Below, piece after piece: positions 30,050 through 41,385 of a stretch of 64,000 nucleotides of DNA; within the stretch, counting starts at the first letter, position 1, and every line of letters starts with the position of its first letter. Position numbers and translations under genes: made by a program. The notes under the pieces were generated by a model. It worked only from the letters and a program-made list of their open reading frames with translations, ran no database searches and was not told where the DNA came from. The DNA lies in NCBI GenBank assembly GCA_009760855.2, contig WPIO01000041.1, positions 435,001-499,000 on the forward strand. Reading direction: 5' to 3'. The stretch is from Cristatella mucedo (Eukaryota; Bryozoa; Phylactolaemata; Cristatellidae).

Positions 30050-30217
30050 ATGGCGGACGGAGAGTCCTCCGAGTCGTTGTTCGAGCTGCGAGCAAGGCAA
30101 GACATAAGTACGACGCTCACAGCTGGTAGCTCTGAGGTGCCGATCATCGTACGGCAGACCAGACTTAACAACTACAGGGGGCGCTTTACGTGGCTGCACA
30201 CAATTCACGGGGTCTGA
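30050..30217 (+). CDS. Possible first coding exon (MADGESSESLFELRARQD...)
   Basis: An ATG in strong context (GATCAATGGCGG) opens a 55-codon frame that is acidic/Ser-rich at first and then hydrophilic. Unspliced it stops at 30215-30217. The composition (MADGESSESLFELRA) is typical of the N-terminus of a cytosolic or membrane-tail protein. No good donor is decisive; CAGCTG|GTAGCT near 30125 and CTGAG|GTGCCG near 30138 are possible. No family recognised. Confidence 0.3.
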   Translation: MADGESSESLFELRARQDISTTLTAGSSEVPIIVRQTRLNNYRGRFTWLHTIHGV

Positions 30218-30715
30218 TCGTCAATATTCCTACCATTTTTTTAACACGGGTACTGCAGACAGAATTCGGAGTTACTTCTAGCAAAGTCGAAGCAACCTCT
30301 GCTCGGCCGTTGTCAGACAGAGTGAAAATGGTACCGATTAGCTATACAGAAAGTGTACGTCAGTGGGCGAATTGGAGGCTACACTGGCGATGGCAGCCGC
30401 ATAATTCTTTGAGACTGGTGACTGGGTCGTCCAAATCGGAGCACCAGATGTTGCCCACAGCTACTGGTTCCAATCTCCAGTCTTAGAGAGCAGTCCTAGC
30501 AATTCCGTCTTTGCTTGCCGAAAATGAGAGGTTGAGGAAACCAATGCCTCCGTAGGGTAGCGACGCCGTGCCTTCACAGGACGAACGGGCAGCGATCTAA
30601 AAGACAAATGATTCATCATTATTAAAACGTAGCCGATGGACAGTGGTCGGGCCTCCAGGCTAGGCCACGACCTACGTATGCTAGTGAAACAAAGGAATAT
30701 TAGCAAGGAGCATAC
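30218..30715. other. No gene recognised
   Basis: No repeat landmark or supported exon. Confidence 0.35.
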
Positions 30716-30717
30716 AA

Positions 30718-30915
30718 ACAGAAGGCCGATCTCAGAGGGATTTGAGATTGCTTAGAGGCACAGCTAAGCTACATGAGTCAGATGGGCTGAGGGTACGATG
30801 CGAATCCTGGTACAGAACTATTTCCGATAGGTAGGCCGAAGCAAGCGAATGAACGGGCCTAAAAGTAAATGACTGAACCTTAAAATCAATAAGCTGCTTG
30901 GTGAGGAGCCACTAC
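30718..30915 (-). mobile_element. LINE-A ORF2 C-terminal relic
   Basis: The plus-strand text AGAGGGATTTGAGATTGCTTAGAGGCACAGCTAAG and CCTAAAAGTAAATGACTGAACCTTAAAATC correspond in order to the reverse complement of the LINE-A C-terminal block. Confidence 0.65.
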
Positions 30916-30919
30916 AGCT

Positions 30920-32440
30920 TAGTGAGGATGTGTGCAATGGTGCATACAAAATGAGCGAATACAAAAGCGAGCAAGAGGCGTGAGAGAGCCATCGCCAAGC
31001 ACTTGCTAGTTCTGTTCTCGGCCATCTCATAGTCAAAGCGAATATTTGGTGGCCATATTCTGGATCGCGAGAACCCGAAGCCTCAGCGAGTCTGCTACCA
31101 TATCGGATCACTCGTCTATCTTATTTACTGTTCCAGTTCCGTCGTGCGAGCACGGCAGCACCGAGCTCGTCCGGCAACGCAACCTTTTAAAGCGTTCACG
31201 AGGAGAATTGTTAGGAAACTGCTCGCGATGCAGCTCTTCTCGGTCTGCACTCAGATCCTTACCCGACACGCGCTCTCATTGAGGCGGTGAGCGCGAAACC
31301 ACGGAGCGCTCTGGGCAAGCGTGCTCCCCCGGAAGTCTTTCCGTTAGAGGAGTCGAAGGGACGCCGTTCTGTGTGCTGAAAAGCTTCACAAGATGAGCCG
31401 CGAAAAAGCACAGGCTCGAACGACGCTTTAAGAAGTCCTGGTCTGATTCCGAAATAGCTAGCTTCAAAGACTACGTCTCTGCGTCTACACGCGGGTATAG
31501 CGTCCACACTGGGAAGCTGTGAAAAGACAGGACTGCTTTTTTCACGTGCGAAATGCTGTCTTGCAAATCAGACCCCAATGAAATATAAAAGATGTCGAAT
31601 CATTTGCTTAGCAATTCTACGCGGTTTCACAGCCCGGATATGAAGTGCTTGGCTGATAAGTTTTTTAACAGCTCTTTTGAAAAAGTGGCACACGTTCACG
31701 CCTCCATAAAGCCACGTGCGACTAAAGCAAGCGATGATTCGCAAAACCACAAAATGTTCCTAAATGTCTGTGTAGTAAGTGATTACTTTAGCTAAGTCTA
31801 GGATAAAGAGCCAATCACCTGAAGACCTAATACCATCCTTGCTTTGACCTTCAATAGCCGACCAGCTCCATCCAACTCAGGTTTTAATGCTTCGCTGGAT
31901 AAATGAGTTGTTCCAAAGTCTTTCAAATTTTCCATTGATCGACCGATACTTTAACCGCCTGGATTAAGAGGCTGCTTATAGCCTTTCAGATGTGGCTACG
32001 CAAGTCTTCAGGCCAGGGACCTTCCAGAAGCCGCTGGGGGCACCTGCCGTCCAAAGAGGCTTCTGGGCACAACTCCATCGGTGAGAGATACAGACTCTCT
32101 AAAAAATGGGCTGCGACCAATTTTTTATAAAGGGAGTGACAGTACTATTTGTCAAGAGCTCCTTTCGGTGAGCAGAATAGCATTACTAAAAATAATAATG
32201 GGTCTTTCGTATAGCACCCAAAGGAAGCTAAGCAGGCGCATAACGACTCGCCACAAGATATTCTGTAGCCAACCTCTAATAATGCGCTTGGCATCATGCA
32301 CGGACAAGCATGCTGAAATAGCACAACAGACGTTCGCGGCTAGCGGCTAGTACGACCTCTAGCCAGTGACACGCACAGAATCAGACGTAGGTAAGCGCAT
32401 AGGTAAGCGCATAGGTAAGCACACACGGAAGCAAAAGAAA
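30920..32440. other. No gene recognised
   Basis: Several 60-110-codon frames without motifs. A 12-bp unit (AGGTAAGCGCAT) is repeated about three times at 32389-32420. Confidence 0.35.
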
Positions 32441-32709
32441 AAGTTCAGCAAAAAAGGTTCAGCAGGGAAAGTTGGGCCTAACAGTGCGTAGATGCATCTA
32501 TGCATCTACGTACAGCTGAGACGCAAATGATGCAAAGTCATTGCAGGTGGTAACAGAAGCCAGTTCCAGACTATCGCTCCATACCTACTGAAGGCCCGAT
32601 CAACGAAAAGATTTCTATTAATTGCAAGAGACAGCAAGTACGACTGGAAGCCAATGGGTTTAAAGTTAAAAAATGATAAGCATATATAAAGTAAAAGACA
32701 AACAAGTTA

Positions 32710-32888
32710 ACAGTTCGCTGATTCAACAGCCTCATCTACATGGCGGCAGAAGAGCCTTACCGGCTATCGCCACCGCTTTTGAGTCCTGCAGTGGGCAATA
32801 AAAAAAATTGCCCACTGAAGAACTCGAGCCCACGACCTGGGTTGTGAAGGGCGAGAACACTTCACCTCTGGGCGGCAGGTTAAACCAG
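32710..32888 (-). mobile_element. SINE-2 copy, diverged
   Basis: Minus strand: B-box region GTGGGCTCGAGTTCTTCAGTG, GGGCAATTTTTTTTATTGCC, middle region, tail GAGGCTGTTGAATCAGCGAAC. Confidence 0.8.
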
Positions 32889-32984
32889 AGCACAAATTGG
32901 AGGAGCGCTAAGGTAGAATAGGTAGACTGGCGATAGTGAGTAAAGCCAAGCGTGCTAGCCACTGTGAGGATAAATACAAATACA

Positions 32985-33128
32985 TATAATTCATTTGCAC
33001 AGCGCTCTAAGAGAACGTAATCTCTATTTAGGCGCTTCACATATGCCACGGGGATCGAGCCCACGACCTCAGCCCAGACTTTGGTGGGAGCGAGAGCACA
33101 CTAACCACTGGGCCAAACTCGGCGAAAA
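32985..33128 (-). mobile_element. SINE-1 copy, full length
   Basis: Minus strand: head GCCGAGTTTGGCCCAGTGGTT, B box GTGGGCTCGATCCCCGTGG, tail AAGCGCCTAAATAGAGATTA, CGTTCTCTTAGAGCGCTGTG, ending AAATGAATT. Confidence 0.9.
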
Positions 33129-33570
33129 ACCAGCTCAGCGATTTTAAAAACGGATTCGATGCTCGATTGTGAGCAAGCGAATCTCTGTCTGACACAAGTG
33201 GTGCGATGTGGCAGCTATGCCGTTAAAGACCAGATGAGATAAGCTGCTTAGTTTTCCAACAGTTGGGGATAATCAGGGGTCGAGGCTGTCGTCCTGAATG
33301 AAGAGAATTGCAGCAAACATCTAGATGTGGCACCACAAACGTGTGGATCAGTCTGACTGTCGCCTACACTCACCCTGATTATTGTTGCCAAGTTCCTCAT
33401 CTAAAAATAGGCCGATGTTTACAATGGAGGCCAAGTGCTCATCCAATTGCAAGTCGCTTTGGAATTGCCTACCCAAATTACGGGCAGAGGTCAGCAGAGA
33501 GATGCTATATGAAAAAATGCTGAGGAGGAGGTCTTCCAACTTGAGGGAGCCGCAAGACTTGTTTATAGCT

Positions 33571-34996
33571 AAGGAATGCAGACATGGGTAGAGTGTCTCT
33601 GCTTGTTTTGCTCGATCTTTCGGCAGCTTTTGACACCATTGATCACAAAGTTCTTCTAGAGCGCCTCTCATCTCGCCTGGGCATCACTGGCACTGCTCTG
33701 CAGTGGTTCAGGTCCTATCTCAGTGGGAGACTCCGGAGTATTGACGTGAATGGACAAAGATCATCTGAAGTACCTCTGAAATATGGAGTAATTCAGGGCT
33801 CCGTGCTAGGTCCGGTTCTTTTCACGGTTTATACTCTCCCTCTTGCTGATGTGATTGCCAAGCACAATCTAGGCTTTCACTTCTATGCGGATGACACTCA
33901 GTTGTACCTTTGCTTTGATCCCTCCCAGCCTTCGAGCACCTCAAATTCTCTCAACTCACTTGCTGCATGCATTGATGACATCCGCACATGGATGGCAGCA
34001 AATTTTCGGAAACTAAACGATGACAAGACTAACTTACTTGTTATGGGCAAACCCAGTGTGATTCAGAAACTGGAAAGGCTGAAGCTCCAAATTGGCTCTG
34101 CCAGCATATCTCCTGTCGAATCAGCTCGGAATCTAGGTGTCATATTCCAAAGCGACCTCTCGTTACACGACCATATCAGCTCCACGGTCAAATCTGCCTA
34201 TTTTCAGCTTCATAATATTGCTAAAATTCGGGCTTGCTTAGATAAGGATATCACGTCTAAGTTGGTCCATGCATTCGTGACATCTCTTCTCGACTTCTGC
34301 AACTCACTGCTTACTGGCCTCCCAGCATGTGCGATCAGGCGATTGCAGCTGGTGCAAAACTCCACAGCTAGGCTTGTCTGTCGTGAGCATCACAGTTGCC
34401 ACATTATTCCACTTCTCGCCGACCTGCACTGGCTACCAGTCAAGCAATGGATTGACTTCAAGGTTTTGTCGCTCACTTTTAGGTCCCTTCATTCTATGGC
34501 TCCAGCCTATCTCTCCGACATACTCCCCCATCAGGCCAAGCATCGTACCACCTGCTTTTTGGAATCCAACAGTCTAGTACAGTCTAGTCTCTAACCTCGT
34601 ACAAACCTCAAATCCTTTAGAGACCGTGCATTTAGTTCGTATGCTCCCAAAGCCTGGAACTCCCTCCCGACCTGCGTCGGAACATCCCCTGACCTGACCA
34701 CATTTAAAAGAAACTTAAAAACACACCTATTTAGGACAGCATTTAGTGGGTCACTGTGATTCGTCCTTCACGTGCTAATGCGTGCTGACACTGTGCATGC
34801 TGCCACAAACCACATTTGCATGCTGACCCTGTGCATGTCACCCCTAACCATGTTTATTAATTTTGTTTGTTTTTTAAGCATGATTTTACTTACCATTTAA
34901 TTGCATTTCCCTGTGCAGCAAATGTAAAGCGCCTAGAAAGAGATTAAGTTCTCTGAGGGCGCTTTATCAAGAGCATTATTATTATTATTATTATAG
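33571..34996 (+). mobile_element. LINE-A copy, 5'-truncated in RT
   Basis: Begins inside the RT domain (AGGAATGCAGACATGGGTAG, matching 20513 onward) and runs to the complete 3' UTR, terminal hairpin and (ATT)n at about 34975-34995. It is closely similar to the 18.5-kb copy. The 5' junction falls in the older LINE relic. Confidence 0.93.
33584..34594 (+). pseudogene. LINE-A ORF2, truncated RT and C-terminal domain
   Basis: An open frame of 336 codons carries LLDLSAAFDTIDHKVLL, GVIQGSVLGPVLF (the usual Pro of PQGS is Ile here) and the catalytic FYADDTQLYL. It then reads NDDKTNLLVMGKP, SARNLGVIFQSD and PLLADLHWLPVKQWIDFKVL. It ends prematurely in a short duplication (GTCTAGTACAGTCTAGTCTC near 34574) that shifts the frame. 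The remaining C-terminal coding sequence is still recognisable to about 34765. It lacks the endonuclease and N-terminal RT, so it is a dead copy. Confidence 0.9.
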
Positions 34997-36993
34997 CTAA
35001 GGGTGGGTCTTATCGTTGCTAAGCTTCTGGAAAGTGACCTTCCATGTGCAAATCAGAGTCTGATTCCAGAAGAAGCTACCATATATCTTTAAAGAAGCTA
35101 CAATGAGTTTCTTGAGGAAATGCTAACAGGTGTGCCTGGCGGTGTTCGTATGATGCATCGCTTGACGATCTATCTCCATACAAATCCACAAGGTCTCGGG
35201 ACCCCGATGCTAAGGAAATTTCCTGTGGCAACCGGCAGTGCTCCAGTTTCGAGTCAGTCTCCTAGAATAAGAACCGAAAGCTCCTACGATTCTCTGGTTA
35301 TAAGCAAGCAAGGAACTTTCTTACTCGCATAAATCAGCCCTTTAGACTGCTACATATCTTTGACGACCTAAGGGCACTAACGGTAGCTTAAGTCGCTAAG
35401 AGATGGCTATTATTTGGCCATGTCGATCCTGACCTCTCTAGCACAAGCCAGCATCAGTAGGGCCAATGAAACTTTAGCCCGCCCCAAAGCCCCGGAGGAC
35501 CAACCGTATTGCTCCAGCAGAAAGCTTCGCTGCACTCTTAGATTAGGGGCTAAAGGGGCGCTTCGTTGTGAGCATGAGCCGAAGTGGCGCCCGTCGGCTC
35601 GAAGCTTCCTGCTCTCATATAAGCAGAGGAGGGAGGAGGGTATCCACTACATTTTCATATGTCGAAACATGCTTCTGGTTGGAAAAAGCACTAACGAAAT
35701 CTTTTCTAAAGAGTTAAACGAACAGCTTTAAGTGAGCAGCAAAAATAAAAATAATTTGAGCTAAACAAGACGTAACATTTGCAGAGCAGTAAAAAAGCGT
35801 TTTCGGAAGTGGATTCTGAAGTGAAAGCTTTGACTTCACAACACTCTCCACGAAGTCGAGGCTCAGCCGCACGGCTGCAATGCCCTAGCTGTGCCCTTGC
35901 TTGAGGGTCAAGTTCAGAATGCTCTGTGACAGATGCAGACGCTCTGGGAATTCCAAAGCAAGGCATCGTGCTTCTAGCTAGAGGCACATTGGGCACTCAA
36001 CACCAGATTCACCTTTAAGTACAGAGCATTTGGTAAGAGCCTGAATCCCAAGCGAATTTTAAAAACCAGTAGGGGCTATATACCTTTTCGAATCTCAATT
36101 GTAAGTGTAGATCTGCTAGCATCTGGCGATTGTTTCACACGATGGCCGCACTCGTTGAACGACTGCAGATGCCCCCAGCAAACTTTTCAGCGCTTCAGCT
36201 CATACACCAGTGCACTGCAAAACTATTCTCTTGCCAGAGTCTTGCATTGGTAACCGTAAGGGACGAGAGCCACGCAGGAGCCCGGCTCCTGTCCGGCCGC
36301 GCAGTCTGCCACACAATGGGTAGCACTGCTTGCCACTGGCTCGCAAGGATCGCCGAGCTCGCTCCATGTGAAATATCACAGATTTTGCCGTGCATACACC
36401 AACCAACCAAGCAACGTCGGACGTAAGTTCGAGCAAGTCAGCAAGCACGTCACGGCGTTTTCATTAGCCAACCGTCAGCTCTGAGGGCCGAGCTCTCTAG
36501 CATAATGCCAATTATCCGAAGAAAACGCAGGAAAACTAAATATTGACTGAAAGCTGCTGCCAGCCAATTTGCATGCAGATGCTGCATCTTCTATGACGAC
36601 CCCCACTAGCTGGACCGTCTTTGAAAGGAGCAGAGGTCGTACAATAGCTAGATCGCCACAGCTCTTGCCTAATCATGGAGAAACCGTTTGCCGAACGGCC
36701 ATTTCGTTATCGTCACAATAATGACCTGGCGGAAGTACAGAATTTTTATGGGGCATCACGGGCTCAACCCAAGAGGTTGCACATATGCTGTATGAGAAAG
36801 CAGTCCTTCCTCGAGGAGTGAGACAGGCATTAGGACAAGGTGTCAATTCAATAGCAAATTTTAAGGAGTAGATTTTAAGCAAACCTTCGACCGAGAACGA
36901 AAGCATCTGACAATTCTGTAGGCAGGTCGTCCATGCACTACATGCGACAGACAAACTGTCACTCAGACAGCAAAAGGGACTGACGACATCCCT
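34997..36993. other. No gene recognised
   Basis: Several plus- and minus-strand frames of 60-105 codons (for example 35414-35731, 36130-36426) have no recognised motif or splice support. Confidence 0.35.
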
Positions 36994-37061
36994 AGAGATG
37001 TGCAGGCATTCAGCAATCTACAAACCAAAGATCTAGTACTCGACATTGGCTAACGCTGCAG

Positions 37062-37263
37062 ACCCTGGAGACACACAGAAAAGAAGGGAGATCGGCGAGT
37101 CTCACCAAGTCCGCCTTTCAGGCCCGTGTGTGGGAATGGTACAGGGATGAGAACGATCCCTCAGACCTCGGCCACGCGGCGGCCCATGACCACTCGTCTA
37201 TCCTGCCATCCAGGCCATCTAGGCCACGGCACAGCACGCCTGAGCAGCACTCGAGATCAGACA
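37062..37263 (+). CDS. Candidate internal exon, hydrophilic, unknown
   Basis: The frame is open from a TAG near 36991 to a TAA near 37275. Within it a candidate exon lies between the acceptor GGCTAACGCTGCAG and the donor-like CAGACAG|GTGGCA. The peptide is not low-complexity: SASLTKSAFQARVWEWYRDE, then Asp/His/Pro/Arg/Ser-rich (LPSRPSRPRHSTPEQHSRSD), which looks disordered. There is no ATG, so it could only be an internal exon. Family unknown; a chance open frame is not excluded. Confidence 0.3.
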
Positions 37264-37365
37264 GGTGGCACTAAGATCAAGAGTCAATCAAAAGACCCCC
37301 GGGTCTTAGCCTAAGCAAGAGGTGCTAGCACGTCACAACACAGAGCTTGGAGTGTGTGGCAGCAG

Positions 37366-37470
37366 ACAACCCTTTGTTGCCCGCAAGCTGCAATCGGGTG
37401 ATAGCCACGAAGGCTCTTATGATGCCGTGTTAACGAGGCTGTTCAATCTGCGGATCTTTACTTTTTTTTA
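37366..37470 (+). mobile_element. SINE-2 3' fragment
   Basis: Plus strand: GCAATCGGGTGATAGCCACGAAGGCTCTTATG, then GAGGCTGTTCAATCTGCGG, matching the middle and tail of SINE-2 without its head. Confidence 0.7.
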
Positions 37471-37950
37471 TGAGAAGGTCCAACGACAAAGCAAGGCAAC
37501 CACACAACAAGACAGATGCCATAATTATTACAGTGGTGACGGCCCAATGGAGATATCAGTGCCGAACGACACAGCACAAAGAATGCCAGAAAGAGCTGGG
37601 CAGCGAGGCCCGGGTTCCCTCAGCAGCAGGAGCTCGGCAGCAGCAGCAAGCTGCACCTGCAAGTAGCTGCTGGCAGACATTAACGCAGGCCGTAGCGCTA
37701 TTGGCAACAGAAGCTTTTGCCCAGCGGGAAGGGGGAGGGGGTCTCGAGATGAAACTCGCTTCACTTGTGCACTTTTCGCCAAAAAACAAACCCCTGAAAT
37801 CGAGAGAGGAAGAGAGTAAGAGACCTCATTGCTAGTGCAGGTGCAGCTGCAGTGCAGAGGCTGCAGTGCAGGTTCAAATTGATTACTTCCGGTAAAGGAT
37901 GAATCATCAACTAGCTTAATTCCCTTACTGCTTGCATCGACCATATTGGA
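37471..37950. other. No gene recognised
   Basis: Overlapping frames exist on both strands (37528-37944 minus, 37470-37835 plus). A CAG-rich patch (37620-37660) inflates Ala/Ser/Gln content. Confidence 0.35.
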
Positions 37951-37954
37951 GTTG

Positions 37955-38995
37955 GGGCGGCTGCTAAATTCCTGAAGCTCAATGACGATAAGCCCAACCT
38001 AATATAATAGTTATGGGCAAACCCAGGGTCACCCAAAAATCGGAACACCCAACCCTGAAGATTGGGTCAGCTAGGATAGCTCCTATGACCCTGTATGTCA
38101 TCTGGGTTTACTACTATGCTATCAAAACGACTTGTCATTACATAAGCACATTTCTTCTACTGTCAACACGGCCCACTTTAGGCAAAGGAACATCACCAAA
38201 ATTCTAGCCTGCCTAGATGAAAGTGTGTGACAGCCATACTAGTTCATGTATTTTTGACATATCATCTAGATTATTGCACTTACTTTTTCCAGCACTCCCG
38301 GCCTGCGTCCTTAATCACCTGCAATTTGTCCAAAACTCAAAGGCTGGTCTAGTCAGTCGTATACTGCATTGTTGCCAAGTCACACCAATTCCGACAGAGC
38401 TTCATTGGTTCCCTATCGAATCAATTTCAAGGTCCTCTCACTAGCTTAAATTTCACTGGATTCACTTTCAGCAGCCTACCGATCCGTCCTCTTAGCGTCT
38501 CCAGTGTGCTAATGCGCCAAGCATTGCTCATCATTTAGTCGTCTTGCATTCCCTTGCACTAAATCTTTAAGCGATCAAGCCTTTGGCCCGTAAGCACTGA
38601 AAGTCTGTAAATCGCTTGTTGATAAATGCACTACCTACAATGACGTTGCTTGTTGATACATGCGCTACCTGCAATGACGTTGCACTCTTTAAGTCTCATC
38701 TGGAGGTGCATCTGTTCCACTAAGCTTTCCCTTCGTCCCAGCGTCCTTGTCTTTTATCCGGCTCCTGATTTGCAGGGCATGATATTAGTCAGAGGTCCTT
38801 ACTCAATGGGGGCCATGAGTGTCTATTTGCTTGCTTCACTATGGTGGCCGAAGCATGATACTTGCTTTTGTAAGCTTGATACCGTGCATGTCACTAGCAG
38901 CCGGGTACTGACTATCTTGCAGAAAATTGTTCAGCACCTGGATCGAGATTAAGTTCTCCTAGGGCGCTTTACAAACGACCCACCATTATTATTAT
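37955..38995 (+). mobile_element. LINE-A copy, old and heavily degraded
   Basis: Plus strand begins near CTAAATTCCTGAAGCTCAATGACGATAAG and TAGTTATGGGCAAACCCAGG (the NDDKTNLLVMGKP region). It continues through C-terminal block remnants and ends in the tail GATCGAGATTAAGTTCTCCT, AGGGCGCTTTAC and (ATT)n at 38982-38998. Many indels. Confidence 0.8.
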
Positions 38996-39089
38996 TAGCC
39001 AGGGGACAGAAGCACACGTATGCGAGTCATATCCTTAAACTTACGACAGGATATACAGCAGATCTCCCACCAGCTGAAATGATGAGTCA

Positions 39090-39316
39090 ACAAATAATAA
39101 TAATGACATACAGAACCTCCAGAAATACTTAATCTCTTTATAGGCACTTACAGATTCTGTAAAGAAAGCATGACCAAATGATTAGTGGCAATATTCGCAA
39201 TGTCATTAAGCATAACTATGTTAAACAGACATGCACAGGGTCAACATTTAGATATGGCTAGTAGCAGTACGCACAGTGTCAACATGTAAAAGCACACAGT
39301 GACAAATCACAAGGAT

Positions 39317-39318
<2 letters not shown>
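39090..39318 (-). mobile_element. LINE-A 3' UTR fragment, degraded
   Basis: Minus strand: UTR landmarks (GTGCGTACTGCTACTAGCC; GTTGACCCTGTGCATGTC) and a tail (TATAAAGAGATTAAGTATTTC), ATT-rich end at 39090-39104. It stops at the GA microsatellite. Confidence 0.8.

Positions 39319-39373
<55 letters not shown>
39319..39373. repeat. (GA)n microsatellite
   Basis: A 55-base pure AG run, followed by further purine-rich sequence to about 39510. Confidence 0.95.
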
Positions 39374-39376
<3 letters not shown>

Positions 39377-39519
39377 TGAGGATATAGACATTGGGTAGCC
39401 AGAATTCAAAACAAAAAGAGAGAAGGAGAGTAAGAGCAAAGAGGGAGAAAGAATGAGACAAGCGAGATTGAAAGAAGAAAGGCGACGAAAGAGAGAGAGA
39501 CAGAGAGAGATGTGTGTGC

Positions 39520-41385
39520 ATGTGCATTCGGGCCCATTTCGGAACTCGTACACCAATGATTCCATTAAGCCTCCTCCGACCAAAGCAATCGCCGTTCCTC
39601 AACCTGTGACCTTTCTTAAAAGGTTCTCCGATGTTTCTGCCTGTGATGTGGCTGCCTTAATAAGGTCTAGCAAAAAGAGCTCGTCTCCTGAAGACCCTAT
39701 ACCTTCATCTCTGTGGTCTTCACTTGCAGACCATCTTAGCCCTGCCATAACCAAGACTTTTAATGCTTCTTTGGGAAAAGGGGTCGTCCCCAAGTCCTTC
39801 AAATTGGCAGTCGTTAGACCCACACTTAAAAAGCCTGGATTAGATACAGAGGTCCTTGCAAACTATCGCCCAGTTTCCCTTCTTCCTTTCTTGTCAAAGA
39901 TTCTTGAAAAAACTGTTGCTAAGCAGCTGGTTGAACGTATTGAAAAGAATGAAATGTCAGAAACATTTCAATCAGGGTTCAAGGATCAGCACTCCACTGA
40001 AACTGCTCTCCTCCGTGTTAACAATGACATTCTACGTGGCAACGACGACGGGAATGTCACTGCCCTAGCTCTGCTAGATCTGTCAGCTGCCTTCGACACC
40101 ATTGATCACGATGTTCTGCTTGAACGATTGAGAACAACGATCGGTCTGGCGGACGAAACACTGGCGTGGTTTAAATTGCACTTGTCTGATCGTGTTCAAT
40201 CCGTGTCGTGTGAGGGTCAGGTCTCAGACATGAGAAGGGTCACCTGTGGAATCCCTCAAGGGTCTGTACTTGGTCCCTTGCTGTTCTCTATTTATACACA
40301 ACCTCTGGGAAAAGTGATTAAGGCCCATGGAATAGGATATCACTTCTATGCTGACGATACTCAGCTGTATTTGTCATTTAAACCGTCGGAATCTGGTACA
40401 GCAACTGAGAAACTGAATGCTTGCCTTGCCGATATTCGATCCTGGATGTCGGAAAACTTCCTGAAATTAAATGACGATAAAACCGAACTGCTTCTCATAG
40501 GACACCCTAAGCGTGCAGCTGGATTAAAAGGCTTTGCTCTTCGAATAGGTGATGCTATTGTGCGACCTTCACCACGTGCTCGTAATCTAGGTGTCGTGTT
40601 CGACAGCTGCCTCAATTTCAAAAGCTTCATTTAGAAGACTGCCTCTACAGCTAGCCATCACATCCGATCCCTATCCAAGATTAGGAGCTGTCTCCCACAG
40701 TGGCATGTAAAAAAATTAACTAGCTCTTTAGTTCTGTCTCGGCTTGATTATTGTAATTCCCTTTTGGCTGGGCTACCAAAGAAAGCTATTACGCCACTAC
40801 AGTGGACTATGAATATGGCTGCAAGGCTGGTCTTCAAGTCCCAGCGGTTTGAGCACGTGTCACCTTTGCTGAAAGAGCTAGGATGGTTGCCGGTTGAGCA
40901 AAGGATACAGAGCAAAGTTCTTACGCTGACCCACAAGGCCCGCAACGGCTTGGCTCCTTCGTACCTAGCTGAACTGCTGCATCAGTTTCAGCCTGTTCGC
41001 ACCCTCAGGTCCTGTGTGGACAATAAATTAGCTGTCCCATTCCTCCACTTAAAGACAGTTGGCGACAGAAGCTTTAGCTCTGCAGGTCCTAGACTGTGGA
41101 ACTCGCTTCCACAATTCTTAAGCAACGACATCTACTCTCCAACTGCCGACTATGGCTCATCCTTTTCAGCGGTCCTGAGCTGCTACTTCCATGCTACTCA
41201 CTACCTCAACTGCCTCTGACTCAGCTATGCTTCCCACTTTCTCTTTGTTGCGTGAGACGAAGTCTGTTGGGTACCGAATGCGTACCGAAAGCCGCTTAGG
41301 CTGTGAGTGCGCTATACAAAACTCTCCTGCGTAACACCCACATGGTCTTTTTGACTTTGTGGAGTTACTGACGGAGATACATTAG
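39520..41385 (+). mobile_element. LINE-B copy 2, nearly intact over RT
   Basis: A non-LTR element 5'-truncated just upstream of the RT domain. It runs to the 3' UTR landmarks GTGAGACGAAGTCTGTTG and CTGACGGAGATACATTAGG; unlike copy 1 there is only one ACAT-like unit at the end. It is closely similar to copy 1. The GA-rich sequence 5' of it creates an artefactual in-frame extension of its ORF. Confidence 0.93.
39525..41219 (+). pseudogene. LINE-B ORF2 RT, a single in-frame stop
   Basis: One reading frame runs from the GA-rich flank to the natural stop at 41219 (HYLNCL-stop), interrupted only by TAG at 40632-40634 where copy 1 has CAG (Gln). RT motifs: [96 protein letters not shown] (intact YADD). 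The C-terminal domain reads SRLDYCNSLLAGLPKKAI and LLKELGWLPVEQRIQSKVL. The endonuclease is absent (5' truncation), so it cannot move on its own, but the RT decay is minimal. Confidence 0.92.

Larger units (their letters stand above)
32510..33510 (-). mobile_element. Old LINE relic (LINE-A-related) carrying two nested SINEs
   Basis: Minus-strand pieces at 32520-32700 and 33140-33510 align in LINE-A order. The second encodes TSARNLGRQFQSDLQLDEHL, clearly homologous to SARNLGVIFQSDLSLDDHI of LINE-A ORF2. The two pieces are separated by SINE-2 (32710-32888) and SINE-1 (32985-33128). High divergence indicates a relic of a related older family. Confidence 0.65.
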
